Below, in pieces: positions 26,972 to 37,452 of a stretch of 64,000 nucleotides of DNA. The notes beneath the pieces are model-generated. The model did not search any database. It was not told the DNA's origin and was given only the letters and a program-made list of their open reading frames with translations. The first letter of the stretch is position 1, and each line of letters starts with the position of its first letter. The position numbers and the translations under genes were made by a program. The DNA is from Metapseudomonas boanensis (GTDB lineage Bacteria; Pseudomonadota; Gammaproteobacteria; Pseudomonadales; Pseudomonadaceae), in assembly GCF_018704125.1 (NCBI RefSeq), contig NZ_JAGTIS010000008.1:1-64000 (forward strand). Reading direction: 5' to 3'.

Positions 26972-28212
26972 ATGCCAAGAATGGATGACAACCGCCTGTA
27001 CGATGAACTCGTCAACCTGTGCTACGAGTGCGTGCTCGACCCTGACACCTGGCGCCCCTGCTCGACCGCCTGGTCATGAGCAGCGGGCATCAACAAGGCG
27101 CGCTCCTGTTCCTCGACCAGCGGGAAAATCACCCACAGGTCACCTCGATCCACCTGTGCGACCCGGCCAGCGTGGAGGCCTACAACAGCTACTACCACTA
27201 GTTCGATCCGGCCAAGGAGAAGCTGGTCCCGCGACCGGTTGGCAGCTGGTATCACGATCTGGAAGACCTGGGACCACAGCGCATCTGCCGCGACCTCTAC
27301 TACCAGGAATTCCACATCCCCTACGGCATGCACCACATTTCCTGCATCAAGCTCCATGAGGAGACTGACTCAGGCGTCTACCTGTCATTGCTCACGGCCG
27401 TCGGTGCAGCCTTGCCGGAAAGTCGCCACCGAGACCTGCTGATGCGCCTCAGCCCGCACCTGCTCAGGGCTGCACGGATGTCCAAGCGGTTCGAGAACCT
27501 GGAACTGGAAGTGGCCAAGCGCGACCTGCGGCTCGACCGCCACCAGACCCCGGTGTCGCTGCTCAGTGATGATGGCCGCCTGGTGTTCTGTAACCGCGAG
27601 GCAGAAAAACGCTTGGCTGAACCGGCCGCCCGGGCACTACGCTGCCGCCGCAGAATCATTGCGCGAGCGCTGGACGATACCTGCGCCCAGCCCGGCAAAC
27701 AGGCGCGCGTGCTGTGCATTGCCGGCGGACACTTCCGCGAAGTGGAGCTTTCCCGCGCCCTGCGACATGGTCAGTTCGCTGAAATGTGCGTCTTCGACGA
27801 CGATGAAACCTGCCTGGCGACCGTTCGACGCAGCTATGGAGCGCTGGGAGTCACGACCTTGCAGGGCACTCTGGAACAGCTGCTGGCCGGGCAGTTCGAG
27901 TTCGATGGATTCGACCTGGTGTATTCCGCCGGGCTTTGCGAACTGCTGGACGACCGCACCTGCGAACGCCTGGCGCAGCGCCTGTTCCATGCGGTGAAGC
28001 CGGGAGGCCGCCTGCTGCTGGGCAACATGCGCCCGGGCATTTCCGCAATCGGTTTCCTGGAGGGTCTGCTGGACTGGCACCCACACTACCGACAGGACTC
28101 ACGCATGCTCGGACTGCTGGACGGTATCGACTGCAACGAGATTGCTTCGGCACGGGTATTCCATGACGTCGGCCAGCGCGTCGTCTTTCTGGAGGCCGTG
28201 CGCTACGGATAA
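26972..28212 (+). pseudogene. Broken LuxR-type sensor fused to a methyltransferase-like domain
   Basis: From ATG 26972 the protein MPRMDDNRLYDELVNLCYEC runs to TWRP near 27056. There a single missing base breaks the frame. The next frame continues LLDRLVMSSGHQQGALLFLD and hits an in-frame TAG at 27199-27201 (YYH*FDP, a Gln-to-stop change). It then stays open to 28212. The first ~200 residues resemble the sensor part of Pseudomonas LuxR-type regulators, but no LuxR HTH follows. Instead, from ARVLCIAGGHFREVELSRAL onward it resembles a class I SAM methyltransferase (FDLVYSAGLCELLDD, VKPGGRLLLGNM). The last in-frame Met start (27328) could still allow a shorter protein. Confidence 0.75.
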
Positions 28213-28231
28213 ACCGGAGCACCCCGGCCAC

Positions 28232-30010
28232 TCAGTTCTGCAGGTGGCCGTAAAGCTTGGCGTAAAGCCCGCCCACGGCGATCAACTGCTGGTGATCACC
28301 GTCTTCGGCGATATGCCCACCGTCGAATACCAGCACGCGGTCGGCCTGCTTAACCGCCGACAGCCGGTGGGCGATGATCAGCGTGGTGCGGCCATTGAGG
28401 AAGGTGCCAAGGGCCTGGTGCAAGGCGTACTCGGTGGCGGCGTCCAGGGCTGAAGTGGCTTCGTCGAGGATCACCACCTTGGGCTCGGCGAGCACCATCC
28501 TGGCAATCGCCAGACGCTGGCGCTGGCCACCCGAAAGGCGCACACCGGAACGGCCGACGACAGTCTCCAACCCTTGCGGCAAGGCCCGGATGGTGTCGGC
28601 CAATTGGGCGATTTCCAAGGCCCGCCAGCAGGCCTGATCACCGCGTTCGCGGCCCATGGTCAGGTTGGCGCGGACGCTGTCATTGAACAGGGCGGGATGC
28701 TGCAGCACCACCGCGACATTGTCCCGTACCTGGGACAGGCCGATTTCCTCCAGCCGGCAGCCGCCGAAGCGAATGCTGCCCGCCTGGGCCCGGTAGAGGC
28801 CGAGCAACAGCTGCACCAACGTGCTCTTGCCACCACCGCTGGCGCCGACGATGGCCACCTTTTCGCCCGGGGCGATGGACAGGTCGAGTCCGTCGAGCAC
28901 CGGCTCATCGGAGTACGCGAAGCGCAGGCCGCTGACCTCGATACCGACGGTGTCGCGCCCTTTGAACGGGTCCAGCGCGGGGACGTATTGCGGCTCGTCG
29001 GCCCGCGCCAGCAATTCGTTGATACGCCCCAGGGCCGCGCCGGCAGCGTAATAGGAGTACTGCAGGCCCAAGAGCTGCTCAACCGGGCCGATCATGAACC
29101 AGAGGTAGCTGAACACCGCGAGCATCTGGCCGATCGAGAGATCGGAGAACAGCACCGTCAGCATCGCCGCGGCGCGGAAGAAATCGATACCGAACTGGAA
29201 CAGCAGGCCACTGGTGCGGGCTGACGCGTCGCTTTTCCACTGCGAGGCCACGGCATAGTCGCGGACTTCCTGGGCACGCTGGCCAAGCCGACCGAAGAAG
29301 AAGCCCTGGCGATTGCTGGCGCGCACCTCCTGGATCGCCTCAAGGGTTTCCGTCAATGCCTGGGTAAAGCGAGCGGTGCTGTCGTTCTCCAGCTTCTTCA
29401 GGTGCTTGACACGCTTGCCGAGCTGCACCGTGGCGTAGATCACCAGCGGGTTGAACAGCAGGATCAGCAGCGCCAGTTGCCAATGCATCCAGACCAGGAT
29501 CGCCGCTGTGCCGGTCAGCGTGAGCACCGCCACCAGGAAACGACTTAGGGTCTCACCGACGAACTTGTCGAGGGTATCCAGGTCCGTCACCAGGTGGGCG
29601 GTGACGGTACCGCTCCCCAGGCTCTCGTATTCGCCCAGGGAGATACGTTTCAGCCTATCGATCAGGCGGATGCGGATGCGGTAGACGATGTCCTTGGCCA
29701 ATTGCGCGAACAGGCGGGCCTGCAGGACGTTGAACACCAGGGCCATGCCACGCAGCACCAGGGTCGTCAGCAGCATCAGGCCGATGTAGCCGGTGGCATT
29801 CTCCCAGGCAAGGGGCAGAAAGTTATCCATGAAACGCAGAGCGGCATCACCCCGCTCGAGCAGCACTTCATCTACCAGCAGCGGTAGCAGTAGCGGGATC
29901 GGCACGCTGCAGAGCGTAGCCAGCACGGCCGCCAGGTTGGCCAGCCAAAGGGCCTTCTTGTGGCGCAGGGCCAGACGGCGGACCTCCGCCCAGCTCAAGC
30001 GATCAGGCAT
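28232..30010 (-). CDS. ABC transporter, fused permease and ATPase (lipid A exporter-like)
   Basis: This 592-residue half-transporter has an N-terminal six-helix ABC exporter domain (~20-310). Its nucleotide-binding domain has Walker A GASGGGKST (~378), signature LSGGQRQRLAIARM (~483), Walker B VVILDEATSALD (~505) and the H-loop IIAHRLSAV. It would work as a homodimer in the inner membrane. ATG 30010 follows GAGG with 5-nt spacing and overlaps the DsbA-like gene by 8 nt. The substrate is unknown; the type covers lipids, peptides and drugs. Confidence 0.9.
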   Translation of the reverse strand: MPDRLSWAEVRRLALRHKKALWLANLAAVLATLCSVPIPLLLPLLVDEVLLERGDAALRFMDNFLPLAWENATGYIGLMLLTTLVLRGMALVFNVLQARLFAQLAKDIVYRIRIRLIDRLKRISLGEYESLGSGTVTAHLVTDLDTLDKFVGETLSRFLVAVLTLTGTAAILVWMHWQLALLILLFNPLVIYATVQLGKRVKHLKKLENDSTARFTQALTETLEAIQEVRASNRQGFFFGRLGQRAQEVRDYAVASQWKSDASARTSGLLFQFGIDFFRAAAMLTVLFSDLSIGQMLAVFSYLWFMIGPVEQLLGLQYSYYAAGAALGRINELLARADEPQYVPALDPFKGRDTVGIEVSGLRFAYSDEPVLDGLDLSIAPGEKVAIVGASGGGKSTLVQLLLGLYRAQAGSIRFGGCRLEEIGLSQVRDNVAVVLQHPALFNDSVRANLTMGRERGDQACWRALEIAQLADTIRALPQGLETVVGRSGVRLSGGQRQRLAIARMVLAEPKVVILDEATSALDAATEYALHQALGTFLNGRTTLIIAHRLSAVKQADRVLVFDGGHIAEDGDHQQLIAVGGLYAKLYGHLQN

Positions 30011-30641
30011 GGAGACCTCGCTCCAGCCAGCGCTCCAGCAAGGGGGCAAGCTCGTCCAGAGGCTGATAGCCGTTGGTCAGCAGCGCCAACTGGCCATTGC
30101 GCTCGGCCAGCAACGTCGGGAAACCGGCAATGCCCAGGTCCTGGACCCAGGTGAAATCCGCCGCGGTGGCCTCACGGGTGGCAGCCGCATCGAAGGCCTC
30201 GGCGAACTCGATGCGTGGAATGCCCACCTGCTCGGCCAGTTCAACCAGGGTGGAGGCCTGGGTCACGTCGCGCCCCTCGGCATAAAAAGCATGCTGGATG
30301 CGGCGCACCAAGGGCCACACGGCTGCGGGATCGAGACCCCGAACCGCGACCAGTGCCCGGCAGGCCGGCTCGGTGTCATAGACGAAGCCGTCAGGCAGGG
30401 CACCCTCGAAACGGAAGGGCTGGCCAGTGGCCTGATGCACGGCCTGCCAATGCTCGAGGATATAGCGCCGGGTATTCATATCCAGGGCCGAACCATGGCC
30501 GGCTCGCAGGCCGCCCGCCACCAGGTGCAGTGGCACACCGGCGGCCTTGGCTCGCGTGGCGAGGGCCTCGGCGACCGGAGCAAAACCCCAGCACCAGGAG
30601 CACATCGGATCCATCACGTACAGCAGGCGAGCCTTGGACAC
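30003..30641 (-). CDS. DsbA-family thioredoxin-fold protein
   Basis: This 212-residue protein starts KARLLYVMDPMCSWCWGFAP. The CSWC motif at residues 14-17 fits the cytoplasmic FrnE/DsbA-like oxidoreductase group. FPTLLAERNGQ near residue 177 holds the cis-Pro loop. There is no signal peptide, so it is cytoplasmic. It sits between trhO (2-nt gap) and the ABC exporter (overlap), forming one transcription unit. The redox partner is unknown. Confidence 0.87.
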   Translation of the reverse strand: MSKARLLYVMDPMCSWCWGFAPVAEALATRAKAAGVPLHLVAGGLRAGHGSALDMNTRRYILEHWQAVHQATGQPFRFEGALPDGFVYDTEPACRALVAVRGLDPAAVWPLVRRIQHAFYAEGRDVTQASTLVELAEQVGIPRIEFAEAFDAAATREATAADFTWVQDLGIAGFPTLLAERNGQLALLTNGYQPLDELAPLLERWLERGLHA

Positions 30642-30643
30642 GC

Positions 30644-31579
30644 TTACATCTCCGTTGCTTGGCGGGGGTCGCGGCCGATCGGGTGAGGCAAGTTGCGCGC
30701 CTTGGCGAGCTCGATCTGCTTCTGCCGCTCTCGAGCACTGGCACGGGTCTTCTCACTCAGGCTGTCCCAGCAGTGCGGGCAGCTGATCCCCGGTGCGTAA
30801 TGCGGCGATTGGCGATCCTCGACCGAAATCGGGTTACGGCAAGCATGGCACTGGTCGTAATCCCCTTCAGAAAGATCGTGGCGCACAGTGACCCGATTGT
30901 CGAAAACAAAACAGTCACCACGCCAGAGGGTTTCCTCCTGGGGCACTTCTTCCATGTACTTGAGGATCCCGCCCTTGAGGTGGAAAACCTCCTCGAAGCC
31001 TTCGTTCAGCATGTAGCTGGACGCCTTTTCGCAGCGGATGCCGCCCGTGCAGAACATGGCGACCTTCTTGTGCTTGGCCGGGTCGTAATGGGCCTTGATG
31101 TAGTCCGGGAACTCGCGGAAGGATTTGGTTCTGGGATCGACCGCCCCTTCGAAAGTGCCGATGGCCACTTCGTAGTCGTTGCGGGTATCGATCAGCAGCA
31201 CCTCGGGGTCGCTGATCAGGGCGTTCCAGTCCTTCGGCTCGACATAGGTGCCGACCTGCTGGTTGGGGTCAACACCCGGTACGCCGAGGGTGACGATTTC
31301 CTTCTTCAGCTTGACCTTGGTGCGATAGAAGGGTTGCTCGGTGCAGTAGGACTCCTTGTGGTCCAGGTCCGCCAGGCGCGGATCGGCCTTGAGCCAGGCG
31401 AGCAACGCGTCTATGCCTTCGCGGGTGCCGGAAACAGTGCCGTTGATGCCCTCTTCGGCCAGCAGCAACGTGCCTTTGATGCCGTTGTCGGTGAGGGTCT
31501 TGAGCAGGGGTTCGCGCAGCGCAACGTAGTCCTTCAGAGAGACGAACTTGTATAGCGCCGCAACAACGATCTGGGTCAT
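30644..31579 (-). CDS. trhO: tRNA uridine(34) hydroxylase TrhO (rhodanese domain)
   Basis: This 311-residue protein contains the N-terminal YaeA-like domain ([18 protein letters not shown]) and a rhodanese domain with [11 protein letters not shown] and the active-site loop [18 protein letters not shown]-terminal region holds Cys pairs CHACRNP and CPHCWDSL. TrhO (YceA) makes the O2-dependent 5-hydroxyuridine at tRNA position 34. ATG 31579 is preceded by GGAGG; 40 upstream codons have no similarity. Confidence 0.94.
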   Translation of the reverse strand: MTQIVVAALYKFVSLKDYVALREPLLKTLTDNGIKGTLLLAEEGINGTVSGTREGIDALLAWLKADPRLADLDHKESYCTEQPFYRTKVKLKKEIVTLGVPGVDPNQQVGTYVEPKDWNALISDPEVLLIDTRNDYEVAIGTFEGAVDPRTKSFREFPDYIKAHYDPAKHKKVAMFCTGGIRCEKASSYMLNEGFEEVFHLKGGILKYMEEVPQEETLWRGDCFVFDNRVTVRHDLSEGDYDQCHACRNPISVEDRQSPHYAPGISCPHCWDSLSEKTRASARERQKQIELAKARNLPHPIGRDPRQATEM

Positions 31580-31783
31580 GCGGGTATTTCCTCCAGTGGT
31601 CGCCCGCGTAAGGGGCGGACCGGGGTGATAGAAACGACTGCGCCGGCTTGGCCGGCGCGGTGCGAAGTCTACCAAAAAGCCGCAGCCTGCTGGCTGCATG
31701 AAAAGGTCTCAGGTGCCCAACGGGCACCCGCAAACCTGTCTCAGGATCTCGCGAGCTGCGGCCAGCGGATCCTGGAGCAGATT

Positions 31784-32089
31784 TCAATGGTCGTGCTTAC
31801 TGCCGCCCTTGCACGTCGGCGAGTCCGGTGCCGCGCCCTGCTCCACCCACTCATCGGGCGTGTAGGTATGCAGGGCCAGGGCATGGATCTGCCCCATCAG
31901 CTCGCCCATGGCGGCGTAGACCGCCTGGTGGCGCTTGACGACGCGGAGTCCTTCGAACCGTGGGCTGACGATCACCGCCTTGTAGTGGGTTTCCAGGCCA
32001 CGGCTGTGCATATGGCTTTCGTCCAGCACGTCAAGGTGCTGGGGTTCGAGCGCTTGCAGGGCGACCAGGATGCGATCACGCATGGACAT
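31784..32089 (-). CDS. bolA: BolA family protein
   Basis: This 101-residue protein contains the BolA fold pattern: LEPQHLDVLDESHMHSRGLETHYKAVIVS with the conserved His, then FEGLRVVKRHQAVYAAMGELM and IHALALHTYTPDEW. BolA proteins pair with monothiol glutaredoxins in iron-sulfur handling and may act as DNA-binding regulators. It lies 13 nt downstream of the DUF2059 gene and about 200 bp before trhO. The C-terminal CKGGSKHDH is rich in Cys and His. Confidence 0.92.
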   Translation of the reverse strand: MSMRDRILVALQALEPQHLDVLDESHMHSRGLETHYKAVIVSPRFEGLRVVKRHQAVYAAMGELMGQIHALALHTYTPDEWVEQGAAPDSPTCKGGSKHDH

Positions 32090-32102
32090 GCTGCTTCTCC
32101 AC

Positions 32103-32612
32103 TCAGGGCTTTTTCTTATCCTGGGGGGCCAGCTCGCCGGTCATGTCGCTGAGCAGCTTGTTGACCTCGGGCACGGCACTCTCCAGGCGGCTCTGGGTGA
32201 GCTGGGCAGATTGCTGGGTGAGCGCGGGCATCTTCTCCAGCACCTTCTTGCCCAGCGGCGATTCGTAAAAGGCGATCAGGTCCTTGAGCTCGCTCTCGCT
32301 GAAGTTGCTGGTGTAGAGCTTCACCAGATCCGGCCTCAGCTTGTCCCAACCGACGGCCTTGTCCAGGGCAGCATTGGCCTTGGCCTGGTAACTCTCGAGG
32401 GTGGCCTTCTTCGCAGCAGGCGCCTTGGTCTGCTCGAAGCGCTGGGCGAACATTTGCTGGACCTGGGCGTATACGGGCACCGTCAGCTTGTCCGCATGGG
32501 CAAGCTTCAGGAAGCGCTCGGCATTGGCAGCGTGGCTAGCAGCGTCGGCCAGGACCTGGCCGCTGGCGCAAGCCAGCAGGACGGCAGTGCAGAGTACGCG
32601 GAACTTGGTCAT
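32103..32612 (-). CDS. DUF2059 periplasmic protein
   Basis: This 169-residue protein has a Sec signal (MTKFRVLCTAVLLACASGQVLA, cleavage near residue 22). A helical domain follows with NFSESELKDLIAFYESPLGKKVLEKMP, the DUF2059 hallmark. It is secreted to the periplasm; the function is unknown. The Lys-rich C-terminus (DKKKP) is notable. It heads the bolA-trhO-dsbA-ABC group on the minus strand. Confidence 0.88.
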   Translation of the reverse strand: MTKFRVLCTAVLLACASGQVLADAASHAANAERFLKLAHADKLTVPVYAQVQQMFAQRFEQTKAPAAKKATLESYQAKANAALDKAVGWDKLRPDLVKLYTSNFSESELKDLIAFYESPLGKKVLEKMPALTQQSAQLTQSRLESAVPEVNKLLSDMTGELAPQDKKKP

Positions 32613-32898
32613 CGGGTTTCCTTGTCTGGACAGGGCTGGGGTTGTGCCCGGAAGTCGGTCATTCTGCGCTCAAGCCGTTACCAGGCTCAAGCCGCCAGGT
32701 TCAGACATCATCCCGGCGAAAATGTGCGCGACCAGACACCACTGAATGATTGCCAAAGTGCCATCACTTGCTCATGATTTCGCGCCGTGGGCATGCTTGC
32801 GTTCATTCGGCATCAACCGCAGCTCATTGGCGCGGCTTCCTAAGCCTTTGTAGCCTGGATCGCACAGCGCCACCCCAGCACACACATGGACGTGCCTG

Positions 32899-33912
32899 AT
32901 GAATAGCCCTATTTCGGCCCTGAATGCTTCCGGGCTCAACAACTTGTGTGACGCTCAAGGCGAGCTCGACCCGGCCGCCATCGGCTGGTCCAGCCGCCCC
33001 AGGCTCAACTGCGCCATCCCTGGGCATTTCGGCCGTCGCAAGCGCTGGAACCACTGGTGCGTCACGACTCCGCATTGGATGTTGTCGCTGACCCTGGCCG
33101 ATCTCGACTTCATTGGTTATGGCGCCGCCTATTTCCTCGACCTCAACAGCGGCAGATCCGTAGCCCACACCCAGCTGCGCGCCTTCGCCCGTGGCTGTTC
33201 ATTGCCTGATTTACCCCTGGAAAGCCATGAATTCCAGCATCCACGGCTGCACATCAACGTGGAAGAACACCCGGGCCGCCTCCGTCTGACCGTCGCAGCA
33301 CCGTCTATCGGCGGCCAGCCGCTGCAAGTGGCGCTGGACGTGCAGCGCCCTGCACATCTGGACTCGGTCAACCTGGTCGCCCCGCTGGCAGGGAAAGGCT
33401 TCCATGCCTGCAGCCGGCAACTGGGCTTGCCAGCAAGCGGCGGCGTGCAGCTGGGCGATAGCCACTATGACTGCGCACCTGGCCAGAGCTTCGCTGCTCT
33501 GGATTTCGGTCGTGGCATCTGGCCCTTCAAGAGCCATTGGACCCGCGCCGCGTTCGCCGGCCCAGGTGGTATCGCTGGCAACTTTGGATCAGGCTGGACC
33601 GACGCCAGCGGATTAACGGAAAACGCCCTGTGGTTCGGCGGCAAGCTGTCCAAACTGGACCGTCCAGTGCAAATTATTCAGGACACCTTCTCGCCATTGG
33701 CCCCTTGGCGACTCGAGACCGCTTGTCGGCGAGTGGAGCTCACTTTCAGTCCTCTGCACCTGCACCATGCCCGCCCCCGCCTGGGCCCGATCTACGCCGA
33801 TACACGCCAGTGGTTCGGCCGTTACGACGGTGTGCTGCGTAGCCCGGTGGGGGAGCGCGTGCCGGTCACGAACGTCCAGGGCTGGCTAGGCGCGACCCAT
33901 GCGCGCTGGTAA
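32899..33912 (+). CDS. DUF2804 family protein
   Basis: This 337-residue protein contains GHFGRRKRWNHWCVTTP, FDLNSG-like FLDLNSGRS, LDFGRGIWPFKSHWTRAAF, NFGSGWTDASGLTENALWFGGKL and IYADTRQWFGRYDGVLR, the conserved blocks I associate with DUF2804. No signal peptide or membrane helix is seen. The function is unknown; the fold is beta-rich and resembles AttH/lipocalin-like proteins. It is divergent from the DUF2059 gene and 73 bp before fumC. Confidence 0.82.
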   Translation: MNSPISALNASGLNNLCDAQGELDPAAIGWSSRPRLNCAIPGHFGRRKRWNHWCVTTPHWMLSLTLADLDFIGYGAAYFLDLNSGRSVAHTQLRAFARGCSLPDLPLESHEFQHPRLHINVEEHPGRLRLTVAAPSIGGQPLQVALDVQRPAHLDSVNLVAPLAGKGFHACSRQLGLPASGGVQLGDSHYDCAPGQSFAALDFGRGIWPFKSHWTRAAFAGPGGIAGNFGSGWTDASGLTENALWFGGKLSKLDRPVQIIQDTFSPLAPWRLETACRRVELTFSPLHLHHARPRLGPIYADTRQWFGRYDGVLRSPVGERVPVTNVQGWLGATHARW

Positions 33913-33985
33913 TCGCCTCGGCCTATTGAACCGAGTGCTCGAGATACGGCCTAAACTGCGGATTCAATAACCCGGAGAACGTGCC

Positions 33986-35380
33986 ATGAGCCGCTCAGAA
34001 ACCGACAGCCTGGGTTCCGTGGAAGTCGCCGACGAGGCCTACTGGGGCGCCCAGACCCAGCGCTCCCTGGAGAACTTCGCCATTGGTGCCGAGCGTATGC
34101 CGCTCGCCATCATCCATTCGCTGGCGCTGATCAAGAAGGCCGCTGCGCGCGTCAACGGCCGTGATGGTGACCTTCCGCCGAATGTCGCCCGGCTGATCGA
34201 ACAAGCCGCCGACGAAGTGCTCGCCGGCAAACACGACAGCCAGTTCCCCCTGGTGGTCTGGCAGACCGGCAGCGGCACCCAGAGCAACATGAACGTCAAC
34301 GAAGTCATTGCCGGCCGCGCCAACGAACTGGCCACCGGTAGCCGTGGCGGCAAAACCCCGGTGCACCCCAATGACCACGTGAATTTCGCGCAGAGCTCCA
34401 ATGACTGCTTCCCTACCGCGATGCACATCGCTGTCGCCCGGGCGGTCCAGCATGACCTGCTGCCGGCCATCGGCGAACTCTCCGGAGGTCTCGCCGAGCA
34501 GTCGGTACGGCACGCCCACCTGGTGAAGACCGGTCGCACCCACATGATGGATGCGACCCCTATTACCTTCGGCCAGGAGCTTTCGGCCTTCGTCGCCCAA
34601 CTCGACTACGCCGATAAAGCCATTCGCTCAACCCTGCCCATGGTGCTCGAACTGGCCCAGGGTGGGACCGCTGTCGGCACCGGCCTGAACGCCCCGCATG
34701 ACTTCGCAGCCGCCATGGCAGCGGAACTGGCGGCACTCACCGGCTTTCACTTCATTTCCGCACCCAACAAGTTCGCCGCACTGGCAGGCCATGAGCCGTT
34801 GGTCGCCTTATCCGGCGCCCTGAAGACGCTTGCAGTGGCCCTGATGAAAATCGCCAATGACCTGCGTCTGCTGGGCTCCGGCCCACGCGCCGGTTTCGCC
34901 GAGGTGAAACTGCCGGCCAACGAGCCAGGCAGTTCGATCATGCCCGGCAAGGTCAACCCGACCCAGTGCGAAGCCCTTTCGATGCTGGTTTGCCAGGTCC
35001 TCGGCAATGACGCGACCATAAGCTTCGCCGCGAGCCAGGGGCATCTGCAACTGAACGTGTTCAAACCGGTGATCGCGCACAACATCCTGCAGTCCATCCG
35101 CCTGTTGGCCGATGGCTGCCGCAACTTCCAGCAGCACTGCGTGGCCGGATTGCAGCCCGACGCCGGGCGCATGGCCGAGCATTTGGAACGAGGCCTGATG
35201 CTGGTCACCGCACTGAACCCGCACATTGGCTACGACAAGGCCGCGCAGATCGCCAAGAAGGCTTATGCCGAAAACACGACGCTGCGCGAAGCAGCCCTGC
35301 AACTGGGCTACCTGACCGCCGAAGAATTCGACACCTGGGTACGCCCGGAAAGCATGCTGGAGGCGGGTCACCATGGCTGA
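33986..35380 (+). CDS. fumC: Class II fumarate hydratase
   Basis: This 464-residue protein belongs to the fumarase/aspartase superfamily. Motifs are [51 protein letters not shown] and the signature [16 protein letters not shown] with the catalytic Ser loop. It interconverts fumarate and malate without an iron-sulfur cluster, so it resists oxidation. A GGAGAACG site precedes the ATG. The last 8 nt overlap the flavodoxin-fold gene, which suggests an operon. Confidence 0.96.
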   Translation: MSRSETDSLGSVEVADEAYWGAQTQRSLENFAIGAERMPLAIIHSLALIKKAAARVNGRDGDLPPNVARLIEQAADEVLAGKHDSQFPLVVWQTGSGTQSNMNVNEVIAGRANELATGSRGGKTPVHPNDHVNFAQSSNDCFPTAMHIAVARAVQHDLLPAIGELSGGLAEQSVRHAHLVKTGRTHMMDATPITFGQELSAFVAQLDYADKAIRSTLPMVLELAQGGTAVGTGLNAPHDFAAAMAAELAALTGFHFISAPNKFAALAGHEPLVALSGALKTLAVALMKIANDLRLLGSGPRAGFAEVKLPANEPGSSIMPGKVNPTQCEALSMLVCQVLGNDATISFAASQGHLQLNVFKPVIAHNILQSIRLLADGCRNFQQHCVAGLQPDAGRMAEHLERGLMLVTALNPHIGYDKAAQIAKKAYAENTTLREAALQLGYLTAEEFDTWVRPESMLEAGHHG

Positions 35381-35996
35381 CGGAGCGAAACACGGCGCCA
35401 CCCCGCTGGAAGGCGATGGCAAGCGCATTCTGATGATCCTTGGCACTCCCAAAGGCGGCAGTCTCTGCCATGCCTTGAGCGAAGCCTATGCCCAGGGCGC
35501 ACGCAGCGAAGGCCATGTGGTACGAATGCTCAAGCTGGGAGAGCTGGAGTTCGACCCGGTCCTGCGCGAAGGCTATGACCGGAGCCAGAACCTCGAGCCG
35601 GACCTGCTGGAAGCCCAGCGGCAGATCCACTGGGCCGAGCACCTGGTGTTCATTTATCCAGTCTGGTGGGGAGGCCTGCCTGCCCTGCTCAAGGGTTTCT
35701 TCGACCGAGTGTTCCTACCCGGCTTCGCCTTCCGCTATCGCGGGCAGTCATCCCAGGCCTGGGACAAGTTGCTGAGCGGCCGCACGGCGGACCTTCTGGT
35801 GACGCTGGATACCCCACCCTGGTACTTCCGTTGGATCTACGGGGCGCCGGCCCATCGGCAGATGGTGCGCACCATACTCGGTTTCTGCGGCATCAAGACT
35901 CGCCGCCTTACCGAATTCTCCCCTGTACGGCCCTCATCGGAAGAGCAGCGACAGACCTGGCTGCGCAAGGCCGAGACCCTCGGTACTCGCTGCTGA
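35373..35996 (+). CDS. NAD(P)H-dependent flavin oxidoreductase (flavodoxin fold)
   Basis: This 207-residue protein contains [20 protein letters not shown] (flavin phosphate loop), [31 protein letters not shown] and [12 protein letters not shown], the MdaB/NQO1-like quinone reductase pattern. The [13 protein letters not shown] segment is the signature of this class. It would reduce quinones or similar compounds with NAD(P)H and FMN/FAD. It overlaps fumC by 8 nt and is followed by a REP element. Confidence 0.88.
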   Translation: MADGAKHGATPLEGDGKRILMILGTPKGGSLCHALSEAYAQGARSEGHVVRMLKLGELEFDPVLREGYDRSQNLEPDLLEAQRQIHWAEHLVFIYPVWWGGLPALLKGFFDRVFLPGFAFRYRGQSSQAWDKLLSGRTADLLVTLDTPPWYFRWIYGAPAHRQMVRTILGFCGIKTRRLTEFSPVRPSSEEQRQTWLRKAETLGTRC

Positions 35997-36070
35997 GCCT
36001 CGAGCCTCACGCAACCTTTCGCGAATGAATTGGCTATGTCCCAGTTGAGTGTTGAAACTGGCTGACCCCC

Positions 36071-36116
36071 TGTAGGAGCGAGCTTGCTCGTGAATCGCGA
36101 GCTTTTCGCGAGCAAG
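36071..36116. repeat. Truncated REP element
   Basis: TGTAGGAGCGAGCTTGCTCG opens the left arm and CGCGAGCAAGCA follows. The expected right end GCTCGCTCCTACA is missing, replaced by CTCGGCGTT. The 287-bp convergent gap 35997-36283 holds little else. Confidence 0.65.
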
Positions 36117-36283
36117 CACTCGGCGTTCCCCTTGCTTCTGCGAGGCTCCTCGCTCGACGCTCTATTCCTGGCCACAGCGAGTGCAGACAGAGCTGTTGAA
36201 TTCGCTTGTATGTCCTAGGGTGAAACCTGTCGGGGGCGCAGAGCGCGAATTCATTCGCGAATCAGGACCGAGCCCCACATGTC

Positions 36284-37252
36284 TCAATCGCTCGGCAGGA
36301 CTGCTGCCTGAATCCGCCGTGCCCGCCAACTGTTCATCAGGGAGGGTGCCAGCGCCGTCAGGGCCGAGCCGAGTACAACCAGCATCGCGCCCCCGTAGGC
36401 GATGCCATTGACCAGCTCGGGCTGAACATGGTCCGGCCACAGGTAGGCAGCAGCGGCCACGGAGGCAAAGGTCACCAGCGGGGTGATCGCCAGCGTAGCG
36501 CTGACCCTTGAGGCCTCCCAGTGCGCCAGCGCTTCAGCAAAGGCCCCGTAGGCCACCAGGGTATTCAGGCAGCAGGCCAGTAGCAGCCAACCTTGCAGCG
36601 GGCTCAACTGGAGCAACTGCAGCGGGTGAGCCCACGGCGTCAGCAGTGCGGCGCATCCCAGGTAGATCACCATCATCACCTGAGGCGAGCTCCAGACCGT
36701 CAACAATTGCTTCTGCGCCAGGCCATAGAAGGTCCAGACGAACGCCGAAAGCAGGATCACCAGAACGCCGACGGTGTACTGGGTCATGGAGGTGAACAAT
36801 TCCTCCAGGCGCTGGTTGAAGAACAATCCGAAACCCAGAACGGTCACCAGCAGCCCGACCACCTGCCCCAGGCTGAAGCTTTCCTTGAAGAAGAACAGGC
36901 TGCTCAGCAGGAACAGGATCGGCGCCACCTGGATCACCAGCTGAGTCGTTCCCGGACTGAGCATTTTCAGCCCCATCAGGTAGAACACATAGTTGCCCAC
37001 CAACCCGCCGATGGCCAGGGCAAGCAACCACCCGCCGCGCGCTCCGAGTGGACGCAAAGGCGGCAAGCGACGCGTCGCAGACAGGAAGAGGAACAGCAGG
37101 GTGCCGGACACCACCAGGCGGTACCAGGTAACCGTGACCGGGTCCATGGTCTGCAGAACGGTTTTCAACTTGATCGGCAGGACGCCCCAGAGCACGGCAG
37201 TCACAAGGGCGAGGAACAGGCCGTAGAGCCAACGGCCAGAGGAGATATGCAT
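36284..37252 (-). CDS. EamA/DMT-family transporter
   Basis: This 322-residue protein has ten predicted membrane helices in two EamA repeats. The first carries LVTAVLWGVLPIKLKTVLQ and YRLVVSGTLLF. The second begins VLVILLSAFVWTFYGLAQKQL. The length and helix number are standard for drug/metabolite transporters. ATG 37252 follows GAGGT by 5 nt. A Ser/Arg-rich C-terminal tail follows the last helix. The substrate is unknown, possibly amino acids or nucleotide-like metabolites. Confidence 0.88.
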   Translation of the reverse strand: MHISSGRWLYGLFLALVTAVLWGVLPIKLKTVLQTMDPVTVTWYRLVVSGTLLFLFLSATRRLPPLRPLGARGGWLLALAIGGLVGNYVFYLMGLKMLSPGTTQLVIQVAPILFLLSSLFFFKESFSLGQVVGLLVTVLGFGLFFNQRLEELFTSMTQYTVGVLVILLSAFVWTFYGLAQKQLLTVWSSPQVMMVIYLGCAALLTPWAHPLQLLQLSPLQGWLLLACCLNTLVAYGAFAEALAHWEASRVSATLAITPLVTFASVAAAAYLWPDHVQPELVNGIAYGGAMLVVLGSALTALAPSLMNSWRARRIQAAVLPSD

Positions 37253-37452
37253 ACGCACCTCAGCGGGGCCCCGGTCGGCACCATGCCTCCAGGGCGGGCA
37301 CACATTCTAGGCCCCGCAGCAGGCGCGGCACAGGAACAGTTCAGCGGGCTTGAGGGTTGAAACTGTACCAGTCGGGCCGCCCGTCGCCCGCCAATGCAGG
37401 TGCGTTGGCGCTGATTAGACTCTAAAGATGGGTTCTGAAAGGAGATGCTTCG

